A DNA stretch of 15,500 bases from positions 1 to 15,500 of the forward strand of contig JANXXY010000278.1 of the NCBI GenBank assembly GCA_025350365.1. Direction: 5' to 3'. Source of the stretch: Bacteroidales bacterium. GTDB taxonomy: Bacteria > Bacteroidota > Bacteroidia > Bacteroidales > JAAUTT01. Both the position numbers and the translations under genes were made by a program. Below, piece after piece: positions 7,575-15,500 of this stretch. The number at the start of each line of letters is the position of its first letter. The stretch's first letter is position 1. The notes beneath the pieces were generated by a model. That model was given only the letters and a program-made list of their open reading frames with translations, was not told the DNA's origin and did no database searches.

Positions 7575-9401
7575 TTACACCTTCACATTAGAGAATACAA
7601 GAATTGATTTTGCTTTTATTTTAATCCGTTCTTCCCAAGGTTTTGTTTGCGTATTGTTCCAGTTTTCCTCTGCTGAATCCATCAGCATGTATAACGAGTT
7701 GTTTACAGCTGGTAAATCAATTGTTACATCGTCTGCTTCAAAATTCATTATACATATGATCATATTTTCGAGATATTGACGACGAAGAACAATGATATTT
7801 TTATTATTTATAACGTTAGCTTCAACTCCTTGTCTATTCGTATTTTTTAGGACGGGGTGATGTTTTCTCAATCGAATTAATTCTTTATAATACTCAAAAA
7901 GTCTTAACTGTTGCTCTATTTGATTGTCCCACTGAAGTTTTGACCGGTTAAAAGTTTCCAGCGATTGTGGATCAGGTACATCACCACCATCCATAAAATG
8001 GGTAAACTCATTTTTACGACCTTCGCTCACCAAACGAATCAAATTCTCATCTTCATGACTTGTGAAATATAAGAAGGGATTGGTTTCACCATATTCTTCG
8101 CCCATGAAAAGAAGTGGAGTAAAAGGGCTCAAAAGCATAGCCCCTGCTATAAGTTTTAAGGTTTCGTAATCCACTAGTGTACTCAAACGTTCACCGAGCA
8201 TGCGGTTACCAATCTGATCGTGGTTTTGAGTAAAAACTACGAATTTGTAGCCAGACAAATCTTTTGTTTTAGAGCCAAATCTTTTTTTACGATAAGGAGA
8301 ATAAATTCCATCATAAACGTATGCCTCATTAAAAGACTTAACAAGATCCCAGACATTATCACCAAAGTCAGAATAATATCCATTCTTTTCTTTGGTTACC
8401 AGGGCATGGATAGCATGGTGAAATTCATCACACCATTGAATATCAATGCCGTAACCGCCTTTTTCAGAAGAATTAATGTAACGTACATCGTTAAGGTCTG
8501 ACTCTGCAATTAAGAAATGACGTTTCCCGGTTAGATCATTTAATGTTGTTACATATTCTTTTAATTCCTGAAGAATATGTTTGGCGCTAAAATCTTTGAT
8601 AGCATGCACAGCATCAAGCCGGAGACCATCAATATGAAAATCACGCAGCCACATCAATGCGTTTTCAATGTAATATTCTCTAACGCCATCGCACCATTCA
8701 TCATCAAAGTTAATGGCATTACCCCAGGGAGTTTTATATTTACCGGTAAAATATGGACCAAATTGTGTAAGGTAATTTCCTTCAGACCCCACATGATTAA
8801 AAACCACATCGAGTATAACCGCTATACCTTGCTGATGACAAGCATCAACTAAGTTTTGCAGGCCTTTCGGTCCTCCATACGAATTTTGAACCGCAAAAGG
8901 GAATACACCATCATATCCCCAGTTTCGTGTTCCCGGAAATTGAGCAACGGGCATTATTTCAATCGCATTAATGCCCAAATCCTTCAAGTATTTTAATTTA
9001 CCTGAAATTCCATCGAAATCACCGGTTTGTGTGAAAGTTCCAGTATGTAATTCATATATTATAAGGTCATTAGTAGATATACCTTTCCATTCCTTATCGT
9101 TCCAGTGGTAATTATGTAAATTATATGCTTCAGAGATTCCATGAACACCATGAGGTTGGTATAACGAAGAAGGATCAGGGAAACACTTTTGATCAACCAT
9201 AATCTGATAATTATCTCCTTCATTTATATCCAATGAATTTGCTTCCCAATAACCAAAATCTCCCTTATTTAACGATACTAAATTTTCTTTATTAATTACA
9301 ATAAAGATGTTTTCTGCCAGTGGACTCCATACCAATATATCTGCCGTTGACGTAGAAGTGAAATTTAATCCTAACCTTCGTCTTTCTATATTTTGAAGCA
9401 T
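7575..9401 (-). CDS. treZ: Malto-oligosyltrehalose trehalohydrolase TreZ, EC 3.2.1.141
   Basis: GH13 enzyme that cuts the alpha-1,4 bond next to the trehalose unit of maltooligosyl trehalose, releasing free trehalose. The 608-residue product starts with RRRLGLNF (7-14) and an N-terminal CBM48/E-set domain (about 10-105), including DPSSLYQPHGVHG (76-88). The barrel carries YELHTGTFT (116-124), NAIEIMPVAQFPGTRNWGYD (145-164), ILDVVFNH (196-203), GLRLDAVHAI (259-268, nucleophile Asp263), LIAESDLND (297-305, acid/base Glu300) and NHDQIGNR (393-400, Asp395). The C-terminal beta domain covers about 520-608. The ATG overlaps the glgX stop by one base (TGATG), so translation is probably coupled to glgX; treY follows. 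Confidence 0.96.
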   Translation of the reverse strand: MLQNIERRRLGLNFTSTSTADILVWSPLAENIFIVINKENLVSLNKGDFGYWEANSLDINEGDNYQIMVDQKCFPDPSSLYQPHGVHGISEAYNLHNYHWNDKEWKGISTNDLIIYELHTGTFTQTGDFDGISGKLKYLKDLGINAIEIMPVAQFPGTRNWGYDGVFPFAVQNSYGGPKGLQNLVDACHQQGIAVILDVVFNHVGSEGNYLTQFGPYFTGKYKTPWGNAINFDDEWCDGVREYYIENALMWLRDFHIDGLRLDAVHAIKDFSAKHILQELKEYVTTLNDLTGKRHFLIAESDLNDVRYINSSEKGGYGIDIQWCDEFHHAIHALVTKEKNGYYSDFGDNVWDLVKSFNEAYVYDGIYSPYRKKRFGSKTKDLSGYKFVVFTQNHDQIGNRMLGERLSTLVDYETLKLIAGAMLLSPFTPLLFMGEEYGETNPFLYFTSHEDENLIRLVSEGRKNEFTHFMDGGDVPDPQSLETFNRSKLQWDNQIEQQLRLFEYYKELIRLRKHHPVLKNTNRQGVEANVINNKNIIVLRRQYLENMIICIMNFEADDVTIDLPAVNNSLYMLMDSAEENWNNTQTKPWEERIKIKAKSILVFSNVKV

Positions 9402-11539
9402 CAGCTGTTTCTTTCGGTTTTACGCATTAAAATCATCACAGATCTTCCCATCACATTAATTTCTTCACCGGCTTTTACCTGCGATTTTCCTTCCGCATCA
9501 AATGAACCCTCGTATGTATCAATTATTTTTAACCAGGAGCGGCCCCATCTTTCGGCGGGGAGTTTATAAACAACTGTTTCGTAATGGGAGTTAAACATAA
9601 TGTAAAAACTATCATCATATATTTTTTCTCCTTTTTCTGTTAGTTCGTTTAATTCATCACCGGAGAGGAAAATGCCTAACGATTTGGCATATGTTGTGTT
9701 CCAAGCCTCATCGGTCATAGGTTCACCTTCAGGTAAAAACCATTCAATGTCTGTTACTCCTTTTCCTTTTATTGATTTATGCTGAAACCATTTTTTCCGG
9801 CAAAAAACAGGATGATCCATTCGGAAGTGTATTAATCGTGCACAGAATTCAAGCAACTCGTCATCTTTAATTTTCCAATCTAACCACGAAATTTCATTAT
9901 CCTGGCAATAGGCATTGTTATTTCCTTTTTGTGTGCGGCCTAGTTCATCGCCAGCTACCAACATAGGAACACCCTGAGATAAAAATAAAGTGGTTAAAAA
10001 ATTTCGTATTTGTTGTTTTCTTAATTTATTTATCTCTTCATTATCCGTTGGTCCTTCGGCACCACAATTCCACGACCGGTTATGATCCCCGCCATCCTCA
10101 TTGTTATCGCCATTTGCCTCGTTATGTTTATCATTATACGATACCATATCCATGAGGGTAAAACCATCATGTGCAGTAATAAAATTGAGGCTTGCCGTAG
10201 GCGTACGAGAGTCACTTACATACAAGTCGGAACTCCCGGTAAAACGGTAAGCAAATTCAGGAAGCATTTGATCGTCACCTTTCCAGAATTGGCGTAGACC
10301 GTCGCGATATTTTGCATTCCACTCCATCCAGCCTGCCGGAAAATTTCCTACCTGAAAACCATTTTCTCCAACATCCCAAGGTTCGGCAATTAGTTTAACC
10401 TGCGATAAAATTGGATCCTGATGTAATATATCAAAAAACGCACTCCATTTATCCACATCAGCGAACTCACGTGCCAAAGCGGTTGCCTCATCAAACCGGA
10501 ACCCATCAACATGCATTTCGGTAACCCAATAACGGAGGCTATCCATTATAAGTCTGAGTGTTGTGGGATGTACGGTATTCAAGGTGTTTCCTGTACCGGT
10601 ATAATCCATATAATATCTTTTATCATCCTCTGTTAAGCGGTAGTATGAAATATTGTCTATTCCACGAAAACTTAACGTGGGTCCCAGGTGATTTCCTTCA
10701 GCAGTATGATTATAAACAACATCAAGAATAACCTCGATACCTGCTGCATGTAAGGTTTTAACCATTTCCTTAAACTCCTTAACTTGTTCTCCTGATTTTC
10801 CAGAACTTGAATACCGATAGTCAGGGGCAAAATAGCCAATGGTATTATAGCCCCAAAAATTTGTAAGTCCTTTATCTAATAAATAACCGTCTGCAACAAA
10901 TTGATGAACAGGCATTAATTCTATTGCGCTAATGCCCAGCGATTGAAAATATTTAATCGATTCAGGGTGAGATATCCCTGCATAGGTACTTTTTATACTG
11001 TCGGGTATATTTGGCGCTAAGTGCGTAAAACCTTTTGTATGTAGCTCATAAATAACTGTTTTATGTAAGGGAATATTTAAAAGTCGATCGCCCTGCCAAT
11101 CAAAAGTGTTGTCAATAACCACACATTTGGGTATATAAGGGGCGCTATCGGTTTCATTATAGGACAAATCTTCATCTTTGTGGTTTAAAATATATCCAAA
11201 TACAGCCTCGTTCCATTCAATCTCCCCATTAATAGCCATAGCATATGGGTCGATAAGTAATTTATTCGGATTAAATCTATATCCATTCTGGGGCTCATAT
11301 GGTCCATATACCCGATAACCATACTGCTGCCCCGGTTTTAAACCAGGGATATATACATGCCAGCTACCATGCGTTCTCTCGTTAACACTTATGCGTGTTT
11401 CTTTACCGTTAGAATCAAAAAAGCACAATTCAACTTTTTCAGCATTTTCAGAAAATAGTGCAAAATTGACTCCTTTTCCGTCATAAGTTGCTCCCAACGG
11501 GTATGGATTTCCAGGCCAGGTTATTGTTTTATCCGCCAT
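9401..11539 (-). CDS. glgX: Glycogen debranching enzyme GlgX/TreX (isoamylase type)
   Basis: GH13 enzyme that hydrolyses alpha-1,6 branches of glycogen or limit dextrin and supplies linear malto-oligosaccharides to TreY. The 712-residue length fits GlgX/TreX. An N-terminal CBM48 domain spans about 12-110 (YPLGATYDGKGVNFALFSEN at 13-32). The barrel has VIYELHTKGFT (162-172), GISAIELMPVHQF (202-214), NFWGYNTIGYFAPD (227-240), ILDVVYNHTAEG (271-282), VDGFRFDEA (344-352, nucleophile Asp350), LIAEPWDVG (383-391, acid/base Glu386) and ITAHDGFTL (454-462, Asp458). GNNNAYCQDNEISWLDW (539-555) is a typical GlgX signature. The residue after DGFRFD is Glu, where Leu is common in characterised GlgX. It is the first gene of the operon and leads into treZ with a 1-nt overlap. 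TreX is the name used when this enzyme sits with treYZ. Confidence 0.95.
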   Translation of the reverse strand: MADKTITWPGNPYPLGATYDGKGVNFALFSENAEKVELCFFDSNGKETRISVNERTHGSWHVYIPGLKPGQQYGYRVYGPYEPQNGYRFNPNKLLIDPYAMAINGEIEWNEAVFGYILNHKDEDLSYNETDSAPYIPKCVVIDNTFDWQGDRLLNIPLHKTVIYELHTKGFTHLAPNIPDSIKSTYAGISHPESIKYFQSLGISAIELMPVHQFVADGYLLDKGLTNFWGYNTIGYFAPDYRYSSSGKSGEQVKEFKEMVKTLHAAGIEVILDVVYNHTAEGNHLGPTLSFRGIDNISYYRLTEDDKRYYMDYTGTGNTLNTVHPTTLRLIMDSLRYWVTEMHVDGFRFDEATALAREFADVDKWSAFFDILHQDPILSQVKLIAEPWDVGENGFQVGNFPAGWMEWNAKYRDGLRQFWKGDDQMLPEFAYRFTGSSDLYVSDSRTPTASLNFITAHDGFTLMDMVSYNDKHNEANGDNNEDGGDHNRSWNCGAEGPTDNEEINKLRKQQIRNFLTTLFLSQGVPMLVAGDELGRTQKGNNNAYCQDNEISWLDWKIKDDELLEFCARLIHFRMDHPVFCRKKWFQHKSIKGKGVTDIEWFLPEGEPMTDEAWNTTYAKSLGIFLSGDELNELTEKGEKIYDDSFYIMFNSHYETVVYKLPAERWGRSWLKIIDTYEGSFDAEGKSQVKAGEEINVMGRSVMILMRKTERNS

Positions 11540-11784
11540 AAATTCTGTTTAAATAAGTGCTATTAGTTATAATGACAAAGTTGCTACCTTAATTTTAGAA
11601 ATTATTACACGATAATTTAAATAACTTATATAATTCCCACAATTTTCTCTTGCACCGTATGGCGTAAAATTAAAATCTTTAATGTAGTGGAAATGATATA
11701 AATTATTTAAAATCAAGCGTAACATTTTTCTGCTAATAGCATACCACCTTTGTTATGATTTTCGATAACTTAATAACTGCGTAA
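11540..11784. promoter_or_regulatory. Divergent intergenic region between glgX and the DUF748 gene
   Basis: This 245-bp AT-rich region must hold the promoters of both the glgX-treZ-treY operon (-) and the DUF748 gene (+). For glgX, the minus strand has TTTG (11579-11576) and, 20 bases on, TATTTAAA (11555-11548), which matches TAnnTTTG only in part. For the plus strand, CACCTTTG (11745-11752) is one base off TAnnTTTG and would give a leader of about 25 nt. Neither box is compelling. No operator-like palindrome stands out. Confidence 0.4.
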
Positions 11785-14148
11785 ATGGCAAAATTTTTAA
11801 ATACAAGGCTTAAAAAAATTTCTTTTATTGTAACTGGATTCATCATCGTTACAGTTATCATAGTTATTTTAATGCTTTCACCCATTACAAAATACTTGAT
11901 TGAGAAGTATGATGTAAAATATACTGGAAGGCAAATTAAAACAGGTTTGGTTTATATAAATCCATTTACCGGTTATGTTTATATTGGCAATTTTAAAATT
12001 TTTGAACCAAAAAGTGGACTCAATTCTGAACAAAGCGATAGTGTTTTCTTTTCAGCAAAGGGGATAAGTATTAATTTATCGCTGACTAAATTGTTTTCAA
12101 AAACAATCGAAATATCCGAATTCACATTAGACCAGCCAAAGGGAATAATTATTCAAAACAAAAAGGATTTTAATTTTAATGATTTGGTTAAAAAATTCAG
12201 TTCCAAAGATTCAGTCCCAAAACAATCGTCTTTTCATGTTAATATTCTTAATATAAAAATTAAAAATGGTGAGTTCTATTATCATGAAAAACAAATACCT
12301 ATAAACTATTCTATAAAAAAAGTCAATTTTGAAAGTTCAGGTAAGTATTGGAACGCTGATACCATGGCTGTAAAATTTTCCTTCTTCTCCGGAACGGGCA
12401 GCGGGAGTGTCAATGGCAATATTACAGTTGACCTTAAAAACCTTGATTATCGCCTTGCCATTGTCATTGAGAAGTTTGATATGACAATTATTGAACAATA
12501 CCTCAAAGATTTAGCTAATTATGGTCACTTTAGTGCCACTTTGGATGCCAATATACGATCGAAAGGAAATTTTAATGATGTGGAACGTGTTACAAATTCA
12601 GGCTTGCTGGTAATTAACGATTTTCATTTCGGCAAAGATTCAAAAGTGGATTATGCTTCGTTTGATAAACTAGCCATAGCGATTAATGAGCTTAGCCCGC
12701 GCAAGCATATTTATTCTTACGATTCAATCTCGCTCAGTCATCCAAATATAAAATATGAACGTTATGATTATTTAGATAATTTTCAAAGGATGTTTGGGGA
12801 AAAAGGGGTCAACATTTCGGCAGTTAAAGAAGACCCTGCAAAATTCAACCTTATTCTTAAAATTGCAGATTATATTAAAGCAATGGGCAAGAATTTTTTG
12901 AAGAGCGATTTTAAAATCAATCGATTGGCAATTTACAACGGTGTTTTAAAATTTAACGACTACTCTCTCAGTGAAAAATTTTCGATGGAAGCAAATCCCC
13001 TCAATGTATTTGCCGATTCCATTGATAAGCATCGTAAACAGGTGGGAATTACGCTTAAATCAGGTATTCAACCATACGGAAACATTATGATTGCTCTTAA
13101 AATAAATCCAAGAGACAGCAGCGATTTCGACATGAAATATCGACTTCAAAATTTACCTCTTTCATTATTTAATCCGTACCTGATAACCTATACGTCCTTC
13201 CCGGTGGATAGGGGTAGTATAGAATTCAATGGTAATTGGAATGTGAGAAATGGAATGATAAAGAGCGATAACCACCTGTTAGTGATAGACCCGCGTGTAG
13301 GCAGACGGTTAAAAAATAAATTTACAAAATGGATTCCCTTACGTCTTGTCATGTTTTTTGTACGCGAACGTGGCAATGTTATTGATTATCAAATTCCGGT
13401 TACAGGAAACTTAAAAGATCCCAAATTTCATTTGCATGACGTAATCTTTCATACACTGGAAAATATTTTTGTTAAGCCGGTAGCAACGCCTTACATAGCG
13501 CGCGTGAAAACTACAGAAAATGAAATTGAAAAATCCCTCACTTTAAAATGGAAAATAAGACAAGCCACAATGGAGCGTAATCAAGAAAGGTTTATTAATA
13601 AAATGGCGGATTTTCTAAAAAATAACCATGATGCTTCAATAGTTGTTTATCCCATACAGTATGCAGAAAAAGAAAAAGAAAACATTCTGTTTTTTGAAGC
13701 TAAGAAAAAATATTTTTTGGTGTCGAACAAGATACAAACGATAAGTAAAGATGATTCCATAAAGGTGGATATGATGTCAGTAAAAGACTCACTATTTGTG
13801 AAATATCTTAATAGACATCTAAAAGATTCGATGCTTTTTACCATTCAGGAAAAATGCAGTAAATTTATTGGTCTTGGTATTGTGAATGGTAAATTCAAAC
13901 AATTAAACGACGAAAGAGAAGCAGCCTTTATTTTTCATTTTAAGGAAAAAGCTGTTGAAAACCGTGTAAAAATTAACACTGCCGAAAATACTATCCCATA
14001 TAACGGATTTTCGTTTTTTAAAATTGTTTACAATGGTGAATTTCCGAAATCCTTAATAAACGCCTATCAGCAAATGAAAGAATTAAACAATGTGTCTCCC
14101 AGAAAAACATTTAAAAAGGAGCGAAACAAAAATGAAAAAACTCTCTGA
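11785..14148 (+). CDS. DUF748 / AsmA-like membrane-anchored envelope protein
   Basis: A 787-residue protein with one N-terminal membrane anchor (about residues 12-32, preceded by several Lys/Arg) and a long beta-rich body typical of AsmA/TamB-like proteins, in which sequence such as IKNGEFYYHEK, VNGNITVDLKN and LAIYNGVLKFNDYS forms a repetitive groove-like fold. The stretch 517-575 (IPLRLVMFFVRERGNVIDYQ, IPVTGNLKDPKFHLHDVIFH, then FVKPVATPY) matches the DUF748 signature known from proteobacterial proteins (a run of the type PL..AL..L.DR.GVIDL.LPV.G.L.DP.F). A C-terminal region (about 600-787) has an alpha/beta segment (NNHDASIVVYPIQYAEKEKE) and a Lys-rich end. The bulk should lie in the periplasm. 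AsmA-like proteins are linked to lipid movement between membranes; a role here is inference. No Shine-Dalgarno is evident. Confidence 0.8.
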   Translation: MAKFLNTRLKKISFIVTGFIIVTVIIVILMLSPITKYLIEKYDVKYTGRQIKTGLVYINPFTGYVYIGNFKIFEPKSGLNSEQSDSVFFSAKGISINLSLTKLFSKTIEISEFTLDQPKGIIIQNKKDFNFNDLVKKFSSKDSVPKQSSFHVNILNIKIKNGEFYYHEKQIPINYSIKKVNFESSGKYWNADTMAVKFSFFSGTGSGSVNGNITVDLKNLDYRLAIVIEKFDMTIIEQYLKDLANYGHFSATLDANIRSKGNFNDVERVTNSGLLVINDFHFGKDSKVDYASFDKLAIAINELSPRKHIYSYDSISLSHPNIKYERYDYLDNFQRMFGEKGVNISAVKEDPAKFNLILKIADYIKAMGKNFLKSDFKINRLAIYNGVLKFNDYSLSEKFSMEANPLNVFADSIDKHRKQVGITLKSGIQPYGNIMIALKINPRDSSDFDMKYRLQNLPLSLFNPYLITYTSFPVDRGSIEFNGNWNVRNGMIKSDNHLLVIDPRVGRRLKNKFTKWIPLRLVMFFVRERGNVIDYQIPVTGNLKDPKFHLHDVIFHTLENIFVKPVATPYIARVKTTENEIEKSLTLKWKIRQATMERNQERFINKMADFLKNNHDASIVVYPIQYAEKEKENILFFEAKKKYFLVSNKIQTISKDDSIKVDMMSVKDSLFVKYLNRHLKDSMLFTIQEKCSKFIGLGIVNGKFKQLNDEREAAFIFHFKEKAVENRVKINTAENTIPYNGFSFFKIVYNGEFPKSLINAYQQMKELNNVSPRKTFKKERNKNEKTL

Positions 14149-14432
14149 AAAATATCATCTTCAGATTCGGTGATGATTCCAAGTCAAAATAATAAAACAA
14201 GCCTGGATAAATCCTAAAGCAGAACGGCTACAAATAAAATTTTTTAAATAATAGCCACGAATAAACGAATATTTTATTCGTAGCTATATAACAATTATTT
14301 CAAACAATTTTTATTTATTCTTTCGTGCATTCTTGGCGTGTTTTTCATGGGTTAATAAGGTTGTTCATTATGATTATTTTTTTCTACCAAGATATAATAT
14401 TGAAAAATAAGGTTTTCAACAATCTTTTCGGT
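14149..14432. other. Intergenic region with a 15-bp inverted repeat (possible terminator or dispersed repeat)
   Basis: No convincing gene lies here. The main feature is an inverted repeat: ATAGCCACGAATAAA (14251-14265) pairs with TTTATTCGTAGCTAT (14273-14287) over 15 bp with one mismatch and a 7-base loop. A second, degenerate partner, ATTCTTGGC (14329-14337), matches the complement of GCCACGAAT (14254-14262) at 8 of 9 positions, so a wider nested palindrome is possible. The hairpin sits between the 3' ends of the DUF748 gene and the convergent kinase gene, about 100 bp past the former, and could act as a two-way terminator. Its ACGAAT/ATTCGT motif resembles intergenic repeats I associate with Bacteroidota genomes. 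Confidence 0.55.
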
Positions 14433-14591
14433 TAACAATGTAATTCAATGTAATTCAATGTAATTCTACATATTTCTATTTATTTCCATTTATTTCAATT
14501 GTATTTCAATGTATTTCAATGTATTTAAATTTATTTCCATTTATTTCCATTTATTTCCATTTATTTCCATTTCAATGTATTTAAATTTATT
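14433..14591. repeat. Tandem array of degenerate 10-bp repeats
   Basis: About 15 consecutive units with a 10-bp period. The first three read TAATTCAATG or close variants. The next group is TATTTC followed by T/C/A and AT plus T/G. Four identical TATTTCCATT units then lie at 14532-14571. A 22-bp block ending the array (14570-14591) is identical to 14514-14535, 56 bp upstream, which shows higher-order duplication. There is one 1-bp phase shift near 14501. The array runs up to and into the stop codon of the histidine kinase (TAA on the minus strand at 14592-14590). There are no spacers, so it is not a CRISPR. Confidence 0.85.
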
Positions 14592-15500
14592 ACGCCGGAA
14601 GAAAAACGGAAAAAGTAGCGCCGATGCCGGGTTTACCGTTTGCAGTAATAAACCCATTGTGGTTTTCAACTATTTTTTTGCAAATTGAAAGTCCGATGCC
14701 CGAACCAGGGTATTCTCTTTTATGAGGCAATTGGTGAAAGAGAACAAAAATGTCTTCGGTATATTGTTGTTCAAAACCCAATCCGTTATCCGTTACCGTA
14801 ATTTTGAAATACATTTTATCGTTATCTGTTTTAAGAATCGGATAATCTCTGGCAGTTATTTTTATGCACCCAATATTTATTATCGGGGAAATATTCGGTT
14901 TGCAATATTTTAACGCATTGCCGATTAAATTTGCAAATAATTGCTGAATTTGAAATGGAATCACCTCCAGAATAGGCAACTGAGTAGATTGTATAACAGC
15001 ATTTTTTTCTTCAATAGTTTGTGCTAATTCTTGTTTCACGTTTTCAAGTAAAAGATTGCAATCGGTTTTGACAAAAACTTTGTCAGTTTTATTAGTACGC
15101 GAAAATAAGAGCAAGTCGTCGATAAGTTTTCGCATGCGAATGGCAGATGCTATAATTTTTTCAAAATATTCTTTGCCAGTTTCCGACAAACTGAATGCTT
15201 CTTTTTCAGAAATAAGCGATATGAATGTCTGTATTTTTCGTAATGGTTCCTGCAAATCGTGACTTGCTACATGGTTAAAGGATTCTAATTCCTTAATAAT
15301 TATTTCTAATTCCTGATTTTTCTCTTCTAATGCTTTATTGTTTAAATTATATACTGTAACATCCTTAATAACTCCTATATATGTTTTATTATTTTTATGA
15401 ACAGTTATAAATTTACCCAAGGATATAAAATACCGCACTTCTCCATCTTTACGTATAATCCTGTATTTTCCGGGAAATACATTATTATTTAAAATTTTTT
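14590..15500 (-). CDS. PAS-domain sensor histidine kinase, partial (N-terminus outside the window)
   Basis: The frame stays open to the window edge; about 302 C-terminal residues are visible. Near the edge is the end of a PAS/PAC domain (YRIIRKDGEVRYFISLGKF, then NKTYIGVIKDVTVYN). A short coiled coil (LEEKNQELEIIIKELESFN) leads to the HisKA dimerisation domain, with H-box ASHDLQEPLRK; the phospho-acceptor His is encoded at 15261-15259. The HATPase domain follows, with N-box QLFANLIGNALKY, G1 DNGLGF, the F-box region FVLFHQLPHKREYPG and G2 GSGIGLSI, ending GATFSVFLPA. All kinase boxes look intact. No receiver domain follows, so it must phosphorylate a separate response regulator, which is not in the window. 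A GTG at 15438 is an internal codon, not the start. Two tandem stop codons (TAA TAA) end the gene, directly against the tandem-repeat array. Confidence 0.93.
   Translation of the reverse strand, partial: KILNNNVFPGKYRIIRKDGEVRYFISLGKFITVHKNNKTYIGVIKDVTVYNLNNKALEEKNQELEIIIKELESFNHVASHDLQEPLRKIQTFISLISEKEAFSLSETGKEYFEKIIASAIRMRKLIDDLLLFSRTNKTDKVFVKTDCNLLLENVKQELAQTIEEKNAVIQSTQLPILEVIPFQIQQLFANLIGNALKYCKPNISPIINIGCIKITARDYPILKTDNDKMYFKITVTDNGLGFEQQYTEDIFVLFHQLPHKREYPGSGIGLSICKKIVENHNGFITANGKPGIGATFSVFLPA

Noticed and set aside
7402..7779. Plus-strand 125-codon ORF antisense to the treY start and treZ end
   Set aside because: It overlaps two well-supported enzyme genes on the other strand, has no recognisable domain, and looks like a mirror of their codon pattern.
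11567..11725. Minus-strand 52-codon ORF in the gap between glgX and the DUF748 gene
   Set aside because: It has an ATG but no ribosome site, its composition is what AT-rich noncoding DNA gives (many Asn, Ile, Tyr, Leu), and it fills the region that must hold the divergent promoters.
14172..14216. Short ORF of 14 codons after the DUF748 gene
   Set aside because: Too short, no ribosome site, and no hydrophobic or other meaningful pattern.
14433..14591. Possible CRISPR array
   Set aside because: The units are 10 bp, directly adjacent and without unique spacers, and no cas genes are present.
14590..15438. Kinase start at the GTG at 15438
   Set aside because: The upstream codons continue in frame and encode the PAC part of a PAS domain (YRIIRKDGEV), so the GTG is an internal valine codon.
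1..15500. Mobile element, phage or defence system
   Set aside because: No transposase, integrase, phage, toxin-antitoxin or restriction gene was seen, and no terminal inverted repeats flank any gene block.

Overview
The window reads as a chromosomal segment of an AT-rich member of the Bacteroidota, probably class Bacteroidia, though the lower rank cannot be fixed from sequence alone. The signs are an archaeal/eukaryotic-type (type 3) prolyl-tRNA synthetase with a degenerate zinc motif, mostly absent Shine-Dalgarno sequences, a TAnnTTTG-like promoter box, a Bacteroidota-style outer-membrane protein, and a PAS histidine kinase with an HDLQEPLRK H-box.

Layout. At 1-230 (-) is the 5' part of a small lipoprotein gene. 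Divergent from it at 337-4570 (+) is a run of three genes: proS (prolyl-tRNA synthetase), an unrecognised soluble protein of 228 residues, and an Omp85-like outer-membrane protein whose 5' end appears to carry a one-base frameshift. A likely unannotated 39-residue single-pass membrane protein sits at 4780-4899 (+). Convergent with it, on the minus strand from 11539 to 4906, is a compact glgX-treZ-treY operon. Divergent from glgX is a 787-residue membrane-anchored DUF748/AsmA-like protein (11785-14148, +). A 441-bp intergenic region follows, holding a strong inverted repeat and a roughly 160-bp array of 10-bp tandem repeats that runs into the stop codon of a PAS-containing sensor histidine kinase (14590 to the window end, -, 5' end missing).

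How the genes work together. The clearest system is trehalose synthesis from glycogen or maltodextrin. GlgX/TreX removes alpha-1,6 branches to give linear malto-oligosaccharides, TreY turns the reducing-end linkage into alpha,alpha-1,1, and TreZ releases free trehalose. All three proteins keep the GH13 catalytic triad, and the genes are tightly spaced (1-nt overlap and a 23-nt gap). The proS side joins a housekeeping gene to a possible envelope pair (unknown protein plus Omp85-like barrel). The DUF748 protein is also an envelope protein.

I see no phage, transposase, CRISPR, rRNA or tRNA. I did not find a clearly new multi-gene system. The items most worth a second look are the 39-residue membrane protein, the frameshifted start of the outer-membrane protein with its overlapping unknown gene, and the 10-bp repeat array.
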